NCBI GenBank assembly: GCA_977017575.1
Contig: CDRNVI010000185.1
Coordinates: 62,001-126,000, forward strand
DNA length: 64,000 nt
Direction: 5' to 3'
From: Paramoeba atlantica
Lineage: Eukaryota > Discosea
This document shows positions 1 to 8,666 of this stretch, in pieces. Position 1 is the first letter of the stretch. Each line of letters starts with the position of its first letter. The notes under the pieces are model-generated. The model was not told the DNA's origin. It ran no database searches and saw only the letters and a program-made list of their open reading frames with translations. The position numbers and the translations under genes were made by a program.

Positions 1-2
1 GA

Positions 3-449
3 AACCAATACCTCCCAGGAGAAGCAGCGGAAGAAGAAGATTCTTCCTCCCTATCTTCACCTTCCCTATCTCCTGGATCCTATCCTAAAAAAGACGTGAC
101 CACGAGTGCCTTACTCGAGCGCTGTGGTCTCCCCGATGTTTTGCTCTTCCCGGGCTCTGAGGAGAACGCTTTAAGGGACTCTTCTTCCCCTTCGAGGGCC
201 TCTGCTCTCTCCCCCGAGCGGTTTCTGCATAACCTCTGCGCCACCTTCGCGCGTCACGTCCACCGGGACTGGATGAAGGCGCTGCGGGAGCTCGAGAGCG
301 TGTTCCGGGAGGCGGGGCTGCGGATCCCGGACAGCGCCCGCGCCACGTTCCTGCAGATCAGCGCCAGCTTCTCCAACGAGTCCTACCATCAGAAGAATAT
401 CTTGGATCGGTTTCTGCAAGAGGAAACCGAGGGGAGGGAGAAAAGATGA
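3..449 (+). CDS. 3' part of an unrecognised protein gene (runs in from the left edge)
   Basis: The frame is open from base 3 to the TGA at 447-449, so the start lies outside the window; 148 residues are visible. The first 30 residues are acidic and Ser-rich (EAAEEEDSSS), then comes a charged, probably helical stretch (for example FARHVHRDWMKALRELESVF) and a Glu/Arg-rich end (EETEGREKR). I do not recognise a domain. The open frame and GC-rich third positions suggest a genuine host gene, unlike the AT-rich DNA after it. It lies on the + strand like all the LRR genes, so it could belong to the same polycistronic unit. Function unknown. Confidence 0.55.
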   Translation, partial: NQYLPGEAAEEEDSSSLSSPSLSPGSYPKKDVTTSALLERCGLPDVLLFPGSEENALRDSSSPSRASALSPERFLHNLCATFARHVHRDWMKALRELESVFREAGLRIPDSARATFLQISASFSNESYHQKNILDRFLQEETEGREKR

Positions 450-758
450 AGAAAAAGGGGAGGGGGTCTAAAAAATAAGAAGTAATAATTTTTTTTAGTA
501 TAAAGGTTGTAAAAAAAATCGGTAGTGTTTCCTCATGAAAAAGAAAACGCGGACTTTGGTAAACGAAAAGCTCTTGCGCGAAATGAAATGTACGCGACAA
601 TCGGGAGGTATACTTGTGTAGCTACTGTATCATGTGGTACGTACAAAGGTGAAGCCTATTCTTTTAGTATTGATAGTTGGCTTTTTTTGCAAGACTTAGA
701 TAGCCACATACAGAGACACCTTTTGTTTATTCCGATTTCTTTTTGCCACCTGACAAAA
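450..758. other. AT-rich intergenic region before the first LRR gene
   Basis: No supported gene. It holds T-runs (489-495, 682-688) and pyrimidine-rich stretches (718-748) that could guide trans-splicing of the following LRR gene. No clear tract plus AG directly before the ATG could be fixed. Confidence 0.4.
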
Positions 759-1481
759 ATGTTTGAGTTCTGTGCATTAGCCTGTGCATTACGTGCAGCT
801 GAGGAACAATCTATAAGTCGTCCTTGTGCAGCGAAGGTGAGCTCTATTACCGTGCCGCAAGAGTACGATTTAATAAGACTTATTCAAAATATGCAGGAAA
901 GACCCCCTAGCTGGAACACCGACACACCTGCATGCGAGTGGGAAGGCGTTGAATGCGACGAGAAGAATCAAGTTAAAGAATTCAGTTGGTGTTTTGAAAA
1001 CCTAGGATTCTTAGTTTGGAAATATTTGCCACAGAGTTAAGTTTCTTTTCGCATGCAACATGGCCATCTTCGCGGTGAACTTCCCTTGGAAGTGTTTCCT
1101 CCGAACCTAACGCAAATATATTTGTATGCGAATCAGTTAACCGGTCATCTTGACTTGCTCCAGCTCCCACCCATACTGGAGGTCTTGGATGTCGAAAAAA
1201 ATCATTTCCATGGCACCGTCGATTTCTCATCACTTCCGACAACTTTGGAGGAACTAAAGCTGTCGAGCAACAGCGAACTCGAAGGTGCGTTTGATGTGGA
1301 TATGCACAGCCCTGATTTGTATTACGACTTTCTGCAAACAAACATTACAGTCTCGGACGGATGTCGAATTCGAGAGCTCTACTTTGATGTGGATGAAGAT
1401 GACGTTGATGAGTATGAAGATGAGGACGTTGATGAGGATGAAGATGAAGAGGACATGCATGTACATGATGATTTGGATTAG
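759..1481 (+). pseudogene. LRR protein gene with one in-frame stop (type I)
   Basis: ATG at 759 begins a hydrophobic, signal-like N-terminus (MFEFCALACALRAAEE), then the family signature VPQEYDL, TPACEWEGVECDE and KYLP. A TAA at 1038-1040 interrupts the frame; the same frame then continues to 1481 with HLRGELPLEVF and three or four LPxxLxxLxL repeats. Aligned to the intact paralogue at 19457, the stop sits exactly on a Leu codon (LPQS-stop-VSF against LPPNLESL), so TTA to TAA is the simplest change and no frameshift is needed. The C-terminus has an Asp/Glu tract (about 25 residues from DVDEDDVDEY) that the paralogue lacks. Probably a recent pseudogene; readthrough or an assembly error is possible. 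Confidence 0.75.
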
Positions 1482-1572
1482 TCCTGTACGTACTTGATGT
1501 GTGCAATTAGATTGATTGTTCAATTGTATTCGATTGATTGGCTGTGTAAATTGGAGGGGCGGGGGCCTTGTT

Positions 1573-1626
1573 TACTGTTAGATAAATGATTACTGTTAGA
1601 TAAATGATACTGTTAGAGAAATGATT
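1573..1626. repeat. Three-unit tandem repeat, period 18
   Basis: Three adjacent copies of ACTGTTAGATAAATGAT, the third with one or two changes. It lies between the LRR pseudogene and the retroelement nest. Nothing else is seen in 1482-1764 except a GAGGGGCTGCGGGT motif at about 1677, which is also the terminal repeat of the element at 34743-35946. Confidence 0.7.
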
Positions 1627-1764
1627 AGAAAAATACTAATACTTCTCCGAATTTTCCTGTTAAAAGTTGATATTTGAGGGGCTGCGGGTGGCGTCCCGAG
1701 AAACCGCGGTATACGATCGGCCCCCCGAGGCCTGGTCCGATAGTAATGTATACCTAAAAAATCT

Positions 1765-3225
1765 TTGATTTTGCCATAGGGATCCAGGGGGCAATCGCCA
1801 GAGTGGCGGCCAACTTCACAGGCACGCTGAAGGTCTGGGCGTACCTGGATGACGTCACCTTTGCTGGTGAACCCAAGGTTTGCGCGGAAGCCCTAGAGGC
1901 CCTCCGCGAGGAGCTGAAGCATCTTGGGCTACGGTTAAATACTGCTAAATGCAAAGTAGCTACCAGACGCGAGGACCTCTTCTCCGAGTTCTCCGGATCT
2001 CGCATGGTCCACTCCCCCGGGGGGGTCAAATTACTGGGGGCCTTCATCGGGGTGTCGGAGGCTAGGGAGGAAGAATGGGTGCTTTCCAAGGCCCCCAAGG
2101 TAATCTCCTTCCTGGGGAAACTCAAGGACATTAGCAGGCAATGCGCCTTGCCCCTTTTAAGACTCTGTGGGAGTCCTCGATGGAACTACATCGTAAGGAC
2201 CCACGACCCCCCGGTCACTAAAGTGGCCAATACCCAGGTCGACAAAGCCGTCCTGGCATGTGCTGAGGCCTTGCTCGGGGGGATGGGCTCCTTGGGAAAA
2301 ACGCCGTTCTCCAATAACCTTTTCACGGCAGATTTCCTGGGGACCATCCCCTTCGCGCACAAGGCGGAAGACATGCAGGCCAAGGCGAAGAACGCCCTAC
2401 AGGGCCGACCCCAAGGCATGTCAGCCAAGGAACAGCGGCGCAACCTCTGTGAGGCCGCGTTGGGGAAAGCCCCGACGGCCACCCAACTGGTCTGCATGCG
2501 ACAGACCCAGAACATTCACTCCACTAAGTGGATGAACGCATGGCCCAACAGGCCGGAGTATTACATGCGGGACCCGCAGTGGGAGACTGCGGCCCGTCTC
2601 CGGTACTTGGTCGCCCCCACCTCGGAACCTGAGCTCCAGTGCGTGTGCGGTGCAACCCTCCGCAATGAGGAGTTTTGCGTACACGCACTGGATTGCAAAA
2701 AGGTTAAGGGGAAGACCCAGGCCTCCCGCCACAAGGAGGTCAAGGAAACCTTTCGAAACCTTCTTGTGCAGTATGGTTTCAAACCGGACCTACACGAACC
2801 GAGGTTCGACAATGGACGGGGGCCCGACATATGCTTCCAGCTGGGACGGAAGACTGCCCTAGTTGATGTCACCGTGGTGAACCCATTGGCCCCGTCCTAC
2901 GTGGAGAAGGAGGCCGCAGAGCCCTCTCATACCCTGAGGATGGCAGAGGCCAACAAGCGGCGCTCACACGATGAGATGGCGACCGCCCGAGGGATGGAAT
3001 TTTACCCCTTGGCATTCACCACGTATGGGATCCCGGGCCCAGAGACTTTGAACTTCCTAACCAAGGTGGCCCGGGCTCACTCATCCGACAAGAACGGATG
3101 CATGTCCCACCTTCTGATGGCCATAGGGGTGGCCATCCAGAAAGGTAATGCCCAGATTGTACAGGCGGCAGTACAGGACTGGTACCGCCGCGGGGTACGA
3201 GGCTAGCTGGGCGATGGGATTAGGG
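1765..3225 (+). pseudogene. Family B non-LTR retrotransposon, 5'-truncated (RT end plus endonuclease)
   Basis: The open frame to the stop at 3204-3206 begins inside the reverse transcriptase just after the region following motif B: a GIQGAIA segment, then the catalytic motif AYLDDVTFAG at about 1839-1868. Upstream palm motifs are absent, as in 5' truncation during target-primed integration. The C-terminal half has a Cys-His cluster (CVCGATL, then CVHALDC) followed by GRGPDICFQLGRKTALVDVTV, a PD...D pattern typical of the restriction-like endonuclease of R2/CRE-type elements. Poly(A) at 3226-3259 closes the copy. It is distinct in sequence from family A next door. A second copy lies at 60396-61615. 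Confidence 0.8.
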
Positions 3226-3259
<34 letters not shown>

Positions 3260-3262
<3 letters not shown>

Positions 3263-3381
3263 GTATACCCCCCCCCAATGGACCTACTTGGTTCGTCTAC
3301 TGGGTCAAAATATAGAGGCAATGCCGCGTTTCATACTTCTCCCCCCTTATTAATCGCAAAAAAAAAAAAAAAAAAAAAAAA
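3260..3381 (+). mobile_element. Short poly(A)-tailed retroelement 3' end (beta tail)
   Basis: About 98 bp ending in a C-run, TTATTAATCGC and poly(A). The same unit ends copies at 13319, 13702 and 18688, so it is the 3' terminus of family A elements reduced to its last 100 bp, or a SINE sharing that terminus. Confidence 0.7.
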
Positions 3382-3964
3382 CTCCTTTCACGAGACCAAG
3401 CGCGAAACGATCTCCTAACAGATCTGAACGTGACGCTAATGCGTTCTCAAGCCAGGATGATGGTTTCGCGCATCCGCGTAGAGGACCCAGCGGATCCTTT
3501 GGTAGAGGCTTAAGCCTCTACTGACAGTCCAGTTTCAGCACGAAGACGCCATAATATCCAGGACGGGTGCTGGCCGGGTCGACAGAGTCTATGCTCACGC
3601 CTAGCCCGCGAGGGCTAGGTACCCCAAGTGAGGTAGTACACGGGTAGTGAATCTCCTCCCCGTCGGCCAGCATCCTGTTTCGCGACCGTGTCGCTGTCGA
3701 CACAGGCCCGCGCCTGCGCCCTCCCGTATAACAAGGGAAGGGTCCACAAGTCAGGCCGTGGAGAGGTCGAAAGACCCGGTCCGGAACGCGCGAATGGTTG
3801 AGGAGCCGCCTGCAGGCCGGGTGAGGCGAAGCTGAGGGAGACCTTACCCCCCTGAAAAGTTGAAAAGTTGGGTAGGGGAAAGCAGGAAAGTAGGGAGAAA
3901 GGTGGGAAAAGTATGTCAAGAGGTGAGAAAGAGGAGAAAGAGAGAGAAAAATTTTCTTTATTTG

Positions 3965-3995
<31 letters not shown>
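3382..3995 (+). mobile_element. Family A 3' fragment (last 40 codons, 3' UTR, poly(A))
   Basis: Reads DLNVTLMRSQARMMVSR to a stop at about 3511, matching the C-terminus of the long family A proteins. The structured 3' UTR follows, with the 8-bp hairpin CCTAGCCC-GCGA-GGGCTAGG near 3600 and a GGTC-GAAA-GACC hairpin near 3766, then poly(A) 3968-3995. Bases 3260-3660 are nearly identical to 13605-14005. Confidence 0.85.
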
Positions 3996-4046
3996 CGATA
4001 AAGATTTAAAATTTAACGATAAAGATACAGTTTCTGTACCTTGTTG
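3996..4046 (+). other. Spliced-leader exon sequence at the 5' end of a full-length retroelement
   Basis: Directly after poly(A) comes a sequence with two copies of AACGATAAAGAT-like DNA (3996-4026) and then ATACAGTTTCTGTACC and TTGTTG, ending at 4046. The ACAGTTTCTGTAC core is shared with kinetoplastid and diplonemid SL exons. After 4046 the sequence is AAATTT, not the GTACAT seen where the same exon is followed by intron (29253). The SL here is therefore joined as in a mature trans-spliced mRNA. A 39-nt leader would start at 4008. Confidence 0.75.
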
Positions 4047-4087
4047 AAATTTTTTTACGCAGTATTCTCTCGGGGCCCAGCTCTTTT

Positions 4088-7000
4088 ATGACGCAAACCA
4101 ATACTCCTCAGAGCCCCGCACGCTCGAACGAGGACCACCCCTCATCCCATATGAGTGCAAAGGAAGGAACTCTCAGCGTAGGCGCTCTCGCCGACGAAGA
4201 ACGTGCCCACTCCCTCGGCAGTTGGGACCAATTCCAAGGAAACAAGCATTTGATTCGCGCTGTCAGCACATACGACGAACAACTCTACACTACACCAATC
4301 CCGGAGAATATTCCTAAGGAATGGTTGGAACGCGCACGTCACATCTCCCAGGAAAAGGAAACCCCAGACACGGGCCACGTAGAGGCCGAAGACGAGGAGA
4401 TGCAGCACTGTGGAGTGAGAAGGCAGAAAATTACTCACGAGGCTACACCCACATCAAAGATCCCCGATGAAACTCGGACGCTCAAATCCGCAGTGAAGGA
4501 TGCTCTTTCCCACCAAGGTCGAAACACTTCCCCATCGAAAGGAGTGACCAAAGCGGACTCGCGCTCGTCAAGGCGAACACCGGAGCCCCGGACATATTTC
4601 TCTTCACCGCGACACGCCGCAAACCAAAATAACTTCGCTGAAAAGACACAAACAAGAGAAGAGACTCGGGAATGTCCGGCCATGGGATGCACTTGGAGAA
4701 GTCTGCCGCACGGAGGGTCTTGGCAAGCGTTTTATAACCACGTCGCGTGTCGCCACGGAAACGGAGTTCCCGCTACCTGGTGGGATGCAGAAGGCCGATT
4801 TCTTTGCAACTTATGCGGGCGCCATTATGACATCAACAAAAGGGAAGCTCATCCACAAGCCTGCAAAGGGAACGTTGCGAACCCCCAAATCCCATCGCGC
4901 GCAGCACACTCGAGCGTCCCAAGCCACCTTCCGGGGACTCAAACTCATCACTCTGAACTTCCCTCGCTATCCTCTATCTGCACGCTGCGCCTGAACACTT
5001 GCAAGGACGTACCTCCACGTTGCCGTCAACTGTGGGGAGAAATTATCACCAAAGCAGCCCAAAACGCAGTCACCGAAAACTCTACAGCCGCGTGGACCCT
5101 ATTCGCCATGCTCCCCAAGTGCTTACTACCCGCCCCACACCGAGGAGGACGTAAGAACCACACAACTTACGCATCATACGTCCAGAAGTGCATGAACCGA
5201 TGGCTCGCGCAAGATTATGTCTCCCTATGGAATGAAGCAGTAGACAACGCACTCAAGAAACAATCTGTAGCCCCTACAACCGTTCACGACGAAGAGGAAA
5301 AGGCAGCTATCCGAGCAGAGCTTCTAGCTCGACAAGGCGAGTACTCTAGGGGTATGGCTGCACTCACGGCGGATGCTATGGCCCCTGACGACGAAGATAC
5401 ACTCCTCAAACTTCAGAGCAAGCACCCGCCCCGACATCCAGACAGTGACATCATCGACTATACGCCTCCGCCCACAGCGCCCCTAATAATGGATGAACGC
5501 GTGGTAGCGAAAACTATCAAGAGCTTTCACCGGGGATCCTCGTCCGGAACCATGGGTTTACGACCCGAGCACTTGCAAGCTGTACTCCTGGCGCACGTAG
5601 ATAACACCGTGAAACCCCTTACTGCCCTTAAAAACCTCGTGAATCATCTACTAGCCGGGAAAGCACCCCTAGAGGTACAACCATATTTTGCGGGAGCCAG
5701 ACTTTGCGCGCTTAAAAAGGGCGAAAATGACGTCCGCCCCATAGCAGCGGGAGAAACGATACGTCGATTGGTAAGCAAAGCGGCTTGCAATGCAGTGAGG
5801 AGCAAAGCCAGGGAATTTTTTAAGGGACTACAGTTCGGCGTCGCGACACCGGCCGGTTCGGAACGAATAATTCACACTTGCCGGCACGCAATGACAATTC
5901 ATACGGACAACCCCGACATGGTATTATGTAAAGTCGACCTAAGCAACGCATTCAACAACGTTAGCAGAGCAACTTTCTTGAAACTTGTAGGCGATCATTT
6001 TCCGGAATTGTTCCCCTGGGCTAGCTGGTGCTATACGACAACTAGTGCTTTGACCTATCGTTACCACACACTCCTTTCGGATGAAGGCGTCCAACAGGGC
6101 GATCCCCTGGGACCACTTTTCTTTTCACTGGTCTCCTTGGAACTTGCAAAAGAAATCTATCACCAGGCCGACCTGGACTTGCAGCTATGGTACCTAGACG
6201 ACGGGATTCTCATTGGCAGGGCAGAAGACGTCAGGAATTCGTTGGATACAATCGCCAGAGTAGGTCCGCGATGGGGCCTATATCTGAACATGTCCAAGTG
6301 CGAAATAATCACCCCCCCTGCCTCGGCTAACGTTGTAACCATATTTCCGGACATACCCGACGCCAAAATAAACGTGTGCGGTAACTTTAGTGTCCTAGGA
6401 AGCCCAATTGGGTCCCCTGAGTACTGTACTGAATATCTGCTGACACACGCGGTTGAGCCCGCCGAAATGGCCCTTGATGCCATAACCAGAATCCGGGACC
6501 CCCAGGTAGCCATGGCGCTAATTCGACAATGTGCTGGATTCTGCAAATTGGTACATGCTCTACGAACGACGCCCCCGCAATCAGTTATGAACCTCTGCAA
6601 GCGGCTCGACGACTTCCTAATGCACGCGGTCGAATCCACTCTATGTCCTTTGCCTCCCTCCGCACGCGCCCAAATTCAGCGCTTGAAAAGACACGGAGGT
6701 TTCGGTTTAAAATCGTCGACCGTGCACGCATCCTCCGCTTACGCCTCCTCTGTAGTTTTCGCGGCGGCCACGGACTCATGGGATGCTTCAGAAGTGGAGG
6801 GCTTTCTACAATCGATTGAAGACGTGAACTCGAAAGTTGGTATCAGTCTACTCGACTCAAACGGACTCGTGCGTTCCATCCCGCGCCATAAATGTGAAGA
6901 ACTCTCCCCCAAAGCTCGCTTCACCAAGAGATCTCGCGAGGGAGAAACCAGACATCCCTTTGAACCCGCAAATCCGCCTTCCCTTCCTCGTGACCGCGCA

Positions 7001-7954
7001 TTGCCTCATTCCGAAGACTTTCCACACGATACAAACCCCCTTTACGCATCCGAAGATTGCGTTGACGCGGATCCACCCGACTGGGCAAGTAATAGCGTCC
7101 CCCGCCAAAAAGACATAAGTTACGCGATCTCTGCCACAGAGTTCTCGCACGCATATGAAAACGCCGACGCCCGGACTCGCGCACGCTGGGCTTCTCAGTG
7201 TGGTAAAGGAGCAAGCAGCTGGGCGTTCGTAACTCCTTCCAGAGACACGGGCCACGCCTTTAACCCCACAGAATTCCGCATCCTATCCAGCTGGTGGTTA
7301 GGTGTGCCCGTGTACGGGGAAGAAGGTACATGTCCCAAGGGGAACTGCACACTCCCATTGGACATACACGGCGATCACGCTCTCACATGCAAGCACGGGG
7401 ACGGTATCATCGGCCGTCACAACGCCTTGGCCGATCACTTTGCCGATACTTGCAGTAACGCACGCCTAGCTCCCCAACGGGAAAAAAGCCTCGGGAACCG
7501 GGGCCCCGGAGGCGCTCTGACTAGACCCGGGGACGTCTTCCTTCCGAGTCTCTTCCTCGGGAAACCTATCGTGCTTGACTTCGCGGTCACTCACGCCCAG
7601 CAATCTAAATACACGGACACAGTCCGAAATGCTAGCTGGGTGGCCGCGGGGTCCTTCGCAGAGCATTATGCCTCAGAGCAGAAAGTCCGACAACGCCGTG
7701 AATCTGAAGATGCCGGAAGCGATTTCACAGCTATGGTGGTCGAGAGCTATGGCTCTTGGAGTGCCAGTGCTTTAGCCGTTCTCCGGAAGGTTGGAGAACG
7801 AAGGGCAAAAGCGTCCAACGGTATCTTGACAGACGAGGCCTCTACGCTCCGTCTCGTGACCGACATGAACGTAACATTGATGCGTTGCCAGGCACGCATG
7901 ATGATTACGCGCCTGCCGGCTGTGGACCCCTTGCCCCCTTTAATCGAGCAATAG
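4088..7954 (+). CDS. Family A non-LTR retrotransposon polyprotein, full length (zinc finger, RT, endonuclease)
   Basis: A 1288-residue frame from ATG 4088, 42 bp after the SL exon. Residues 1-190 are charged and low complexity. Zinc fingers lie at about 195-260: CPAMGC with HVACRH, then CNLCGRHY ending in H-x3-C. The conserved HRGGRKNHTTYAS block is at about 350. Reverse transcriptase: RPIAAGETIRRLV, then motif A LCKVDLSNAFN (about 616), motif B GVQQGDPLGPL (about 667), motif C LWYLDDG (about 700) and motif D WGLYLNMSKCEII. The C-terminus has a Cys-His cluster (CPKGNC ... HALTC) and RPGDVF followed 12-13 residues on by VLDFAVTH, the restriction-like endonuclease region; the usual PD is GD here. 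This architecture is that of single-ORF R2/CRE-like elements. The frame is intact, so it may be an active copy. Confidence 0.9.
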   Translation: MTQTNTPQSPARSNEDHPSSHMSAKEGTLSVGALADEERAHSLGSWDQFQGNKHLIRAVSTYDEQLYTTPIPENIPKEWLERARHISQEKETPDTGHVEAEDEEMQHCGVRRQKITHEATPTSKIPDETRTLKSAVKDALSHQGRNTSPSKGVTKADSRSSRRTPEPRTYFSSPRHAANQNNFAEKTQTREETRECPAMGCTWRSLPHGGSWQAFYNHVACRHGNGVPATWWDAEGRFLCNLCGRHYDINKREAHPQACKGNVANPQIPSRAAHSSVPSHLPGTQTHHSELPSLSSICTLRLNTCKDVPPRCRQLWGEIITKAAQNAVTENSTAAWTLFAMLPKCLLPAPHRGGRKNHTTYASYVQKCMNRWLAQDYVSLWNEAVDNALKKQSVAPTTVHDEEEKAAIRAELLARQGEYSRGMAALTADAMAPDDEDTLLKLQSKHPPRHPDSDIIDYTPPPTAPLIMDERVVAKTIKSFHRGSSSGTMGLRPEHLQAVLLAHVDNTVKPLTALKNLVNHLLAGKAPLEVQPYFAGARLCALKKGENDVRPIAAGETIRRLVSKAACNAVRSKAREFFKGLQFGVATPAGSERIIHTCRHAMTIHTDNPDMVLCKVDLSNAFNNVSRATFLKLVGDHFPELFPWASWCYTTTSALTYRYHTLLSDEGVQQGDPLGPLFFSLVSLELAKEIYHQADLDLQLWYLDDGILIGRAEDVRNSLDTIARVGPRWGLYLNMSKCEIITPPASANVVTIFPDIPDAKINVCGNFSVLGSPIGSPEYCTEYLLTHAVEPAEMALDAITRIRDPQVAMALIRQCAGFCKLVHALRTTPPQSVMNLCKRLDDFLMHAVESTLCPLPPSARAQIQRLKRHGGFGLKSSTVHASSAYASSVVFAAATDSWDASEVEGFLQSIEDVNSKVGISLLDSNGLVRSIPRHKCEELSPKARFTKRSREGETRHPFEPANPPSLPRDRALPHSEDFPHDTNPLYASEDCVDADPPDWASNSVPRQKDISYAISATEFSHAYENADARTRARWASQCGKGASSWAFVTPSRDTGHAFNPTEFRILSSWWLGVPVYGEEGTCPKGNCTLPLDIHGDHALTCKHGDGIIGRHNALADHFADTCSNARLAPQREKSLGNRGPGGALTRPGDVFLPSLFLGKPIVLDFAVTHAQQSKYTDTVRNASWVAAGSFAEHYASEQKVRQRRESEDAGSDFTAMVVESYGSWSASALAVLRKVGERRAKASNGILTDEASTLRLVTDMNVTLMRCQARMMITRLPAVDPLPPLIEQ

Positions 7955-8510
7955 CACGATGACGGATGTGCAAGATGGGCCGCTCAGCCGGAACTCGAAC
8001 AGCTGGTCCGGATGCTGGTCGATGCCGGCAGGGTCTATGCTCACGCCTAGTCCGCCAGGGCTAGGTACTCCAAGTGAGGTAGGACATGGGTAGGGAACTT
8101 TGTTCCTCCCCGTCGGCCAGCATCATGCTCCGCGACCGTGCCGCTGTCGGCACAGGCCCATTGCTTGCGCCCTCTCGTACAACAAGAGAAGGGTTAACAA
8201 GGTAAGCTGGGAGAGGTCGAAAGACCCGGTCCGGAACGCGCGAATGGTTCGGGAAAAGTCTGCCCCTCCTAACCGAGGGAGACCTTACCCTCCCTGGAAA
8301 GCTGGTAAGATTGGTAAGGGGAAGTGGGTAAGATGGGAAAGCATGTATTTGCTAGTTATATATTTTGCTGGTTTTCAAAATGGGGGGAAGTGAGGGAAAG
8401 AAGTTGAGCAAGTAGGAAAGTAAGTGAGAAAGTCATACCGTACATACATATATAAAATTAGAACTCGTACTCTTCCCCCCCTATTATCTGCAAAAAAAAA
8501 AAAAAAAAAA
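7955..8510 (+). other. 3' UTR of family A copy 1, structured, with poly(A)
   Basis: It keeps the shared UTR core: an outer GATGCTGG... / ...GGCCAGCATC pairing (about 8009-8126), the CCTAGTCC/GGGCTAGG hairpin (about 8046-8065), an acceptor-like CCCTCTCGT...ACAAGAGAAGGG hairpin and GGTC-GAAA-GACC (about 8216-8227). It ends with a C-run, CTATTATCTGC and poly(A) 8492-8510. In R2-type elements the 3' UTR fold is what the reverse transcriptase binds; the same role is inferred here. Confidence 0.65.
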
Positions 8511-8629
8511 TAGATGGTTTCTTTGAGGGGTGGAGATAAGGGAGAGAAGCGGGCGAAGTTGATAAGGGCGAAGTAAAGTAAGTAGGAAAGTAAGTAAGAA
8601 AGTGATACCAAAAAAAAAAAAAAAAAAAA
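8511..8629 (+). mobile_element. Short poly(A)-tailed 3' fragment
   Basis: About 100 bp (TAGATGGTTTC... GATAAGGGCGAAG...) ending in poly(A) 8610-8629. The first 70 bp recur at 9390-9458, also before a poly(A). Confidence 0.6.
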
Positions 8630-8666
8630 TCTTTAACGATAAAGATACAGTTTCTGTACCTTGTTG
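8630..8666 (+). other. Second spliced-leader exon copy, fused to a decayed element
   Basis: Directly after poly(A): TCTTTAACGATAAAG, then ATACAGTTTCTGTACC and TTGTTG ending at 8666. The next bases are AATTATTTCC, different from those after the first copy and not intron. The two copies therefore share exactly the exon 3' boundary, as expected for RNAs trans-spliced at different acceptors. Confidence 0.75.
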
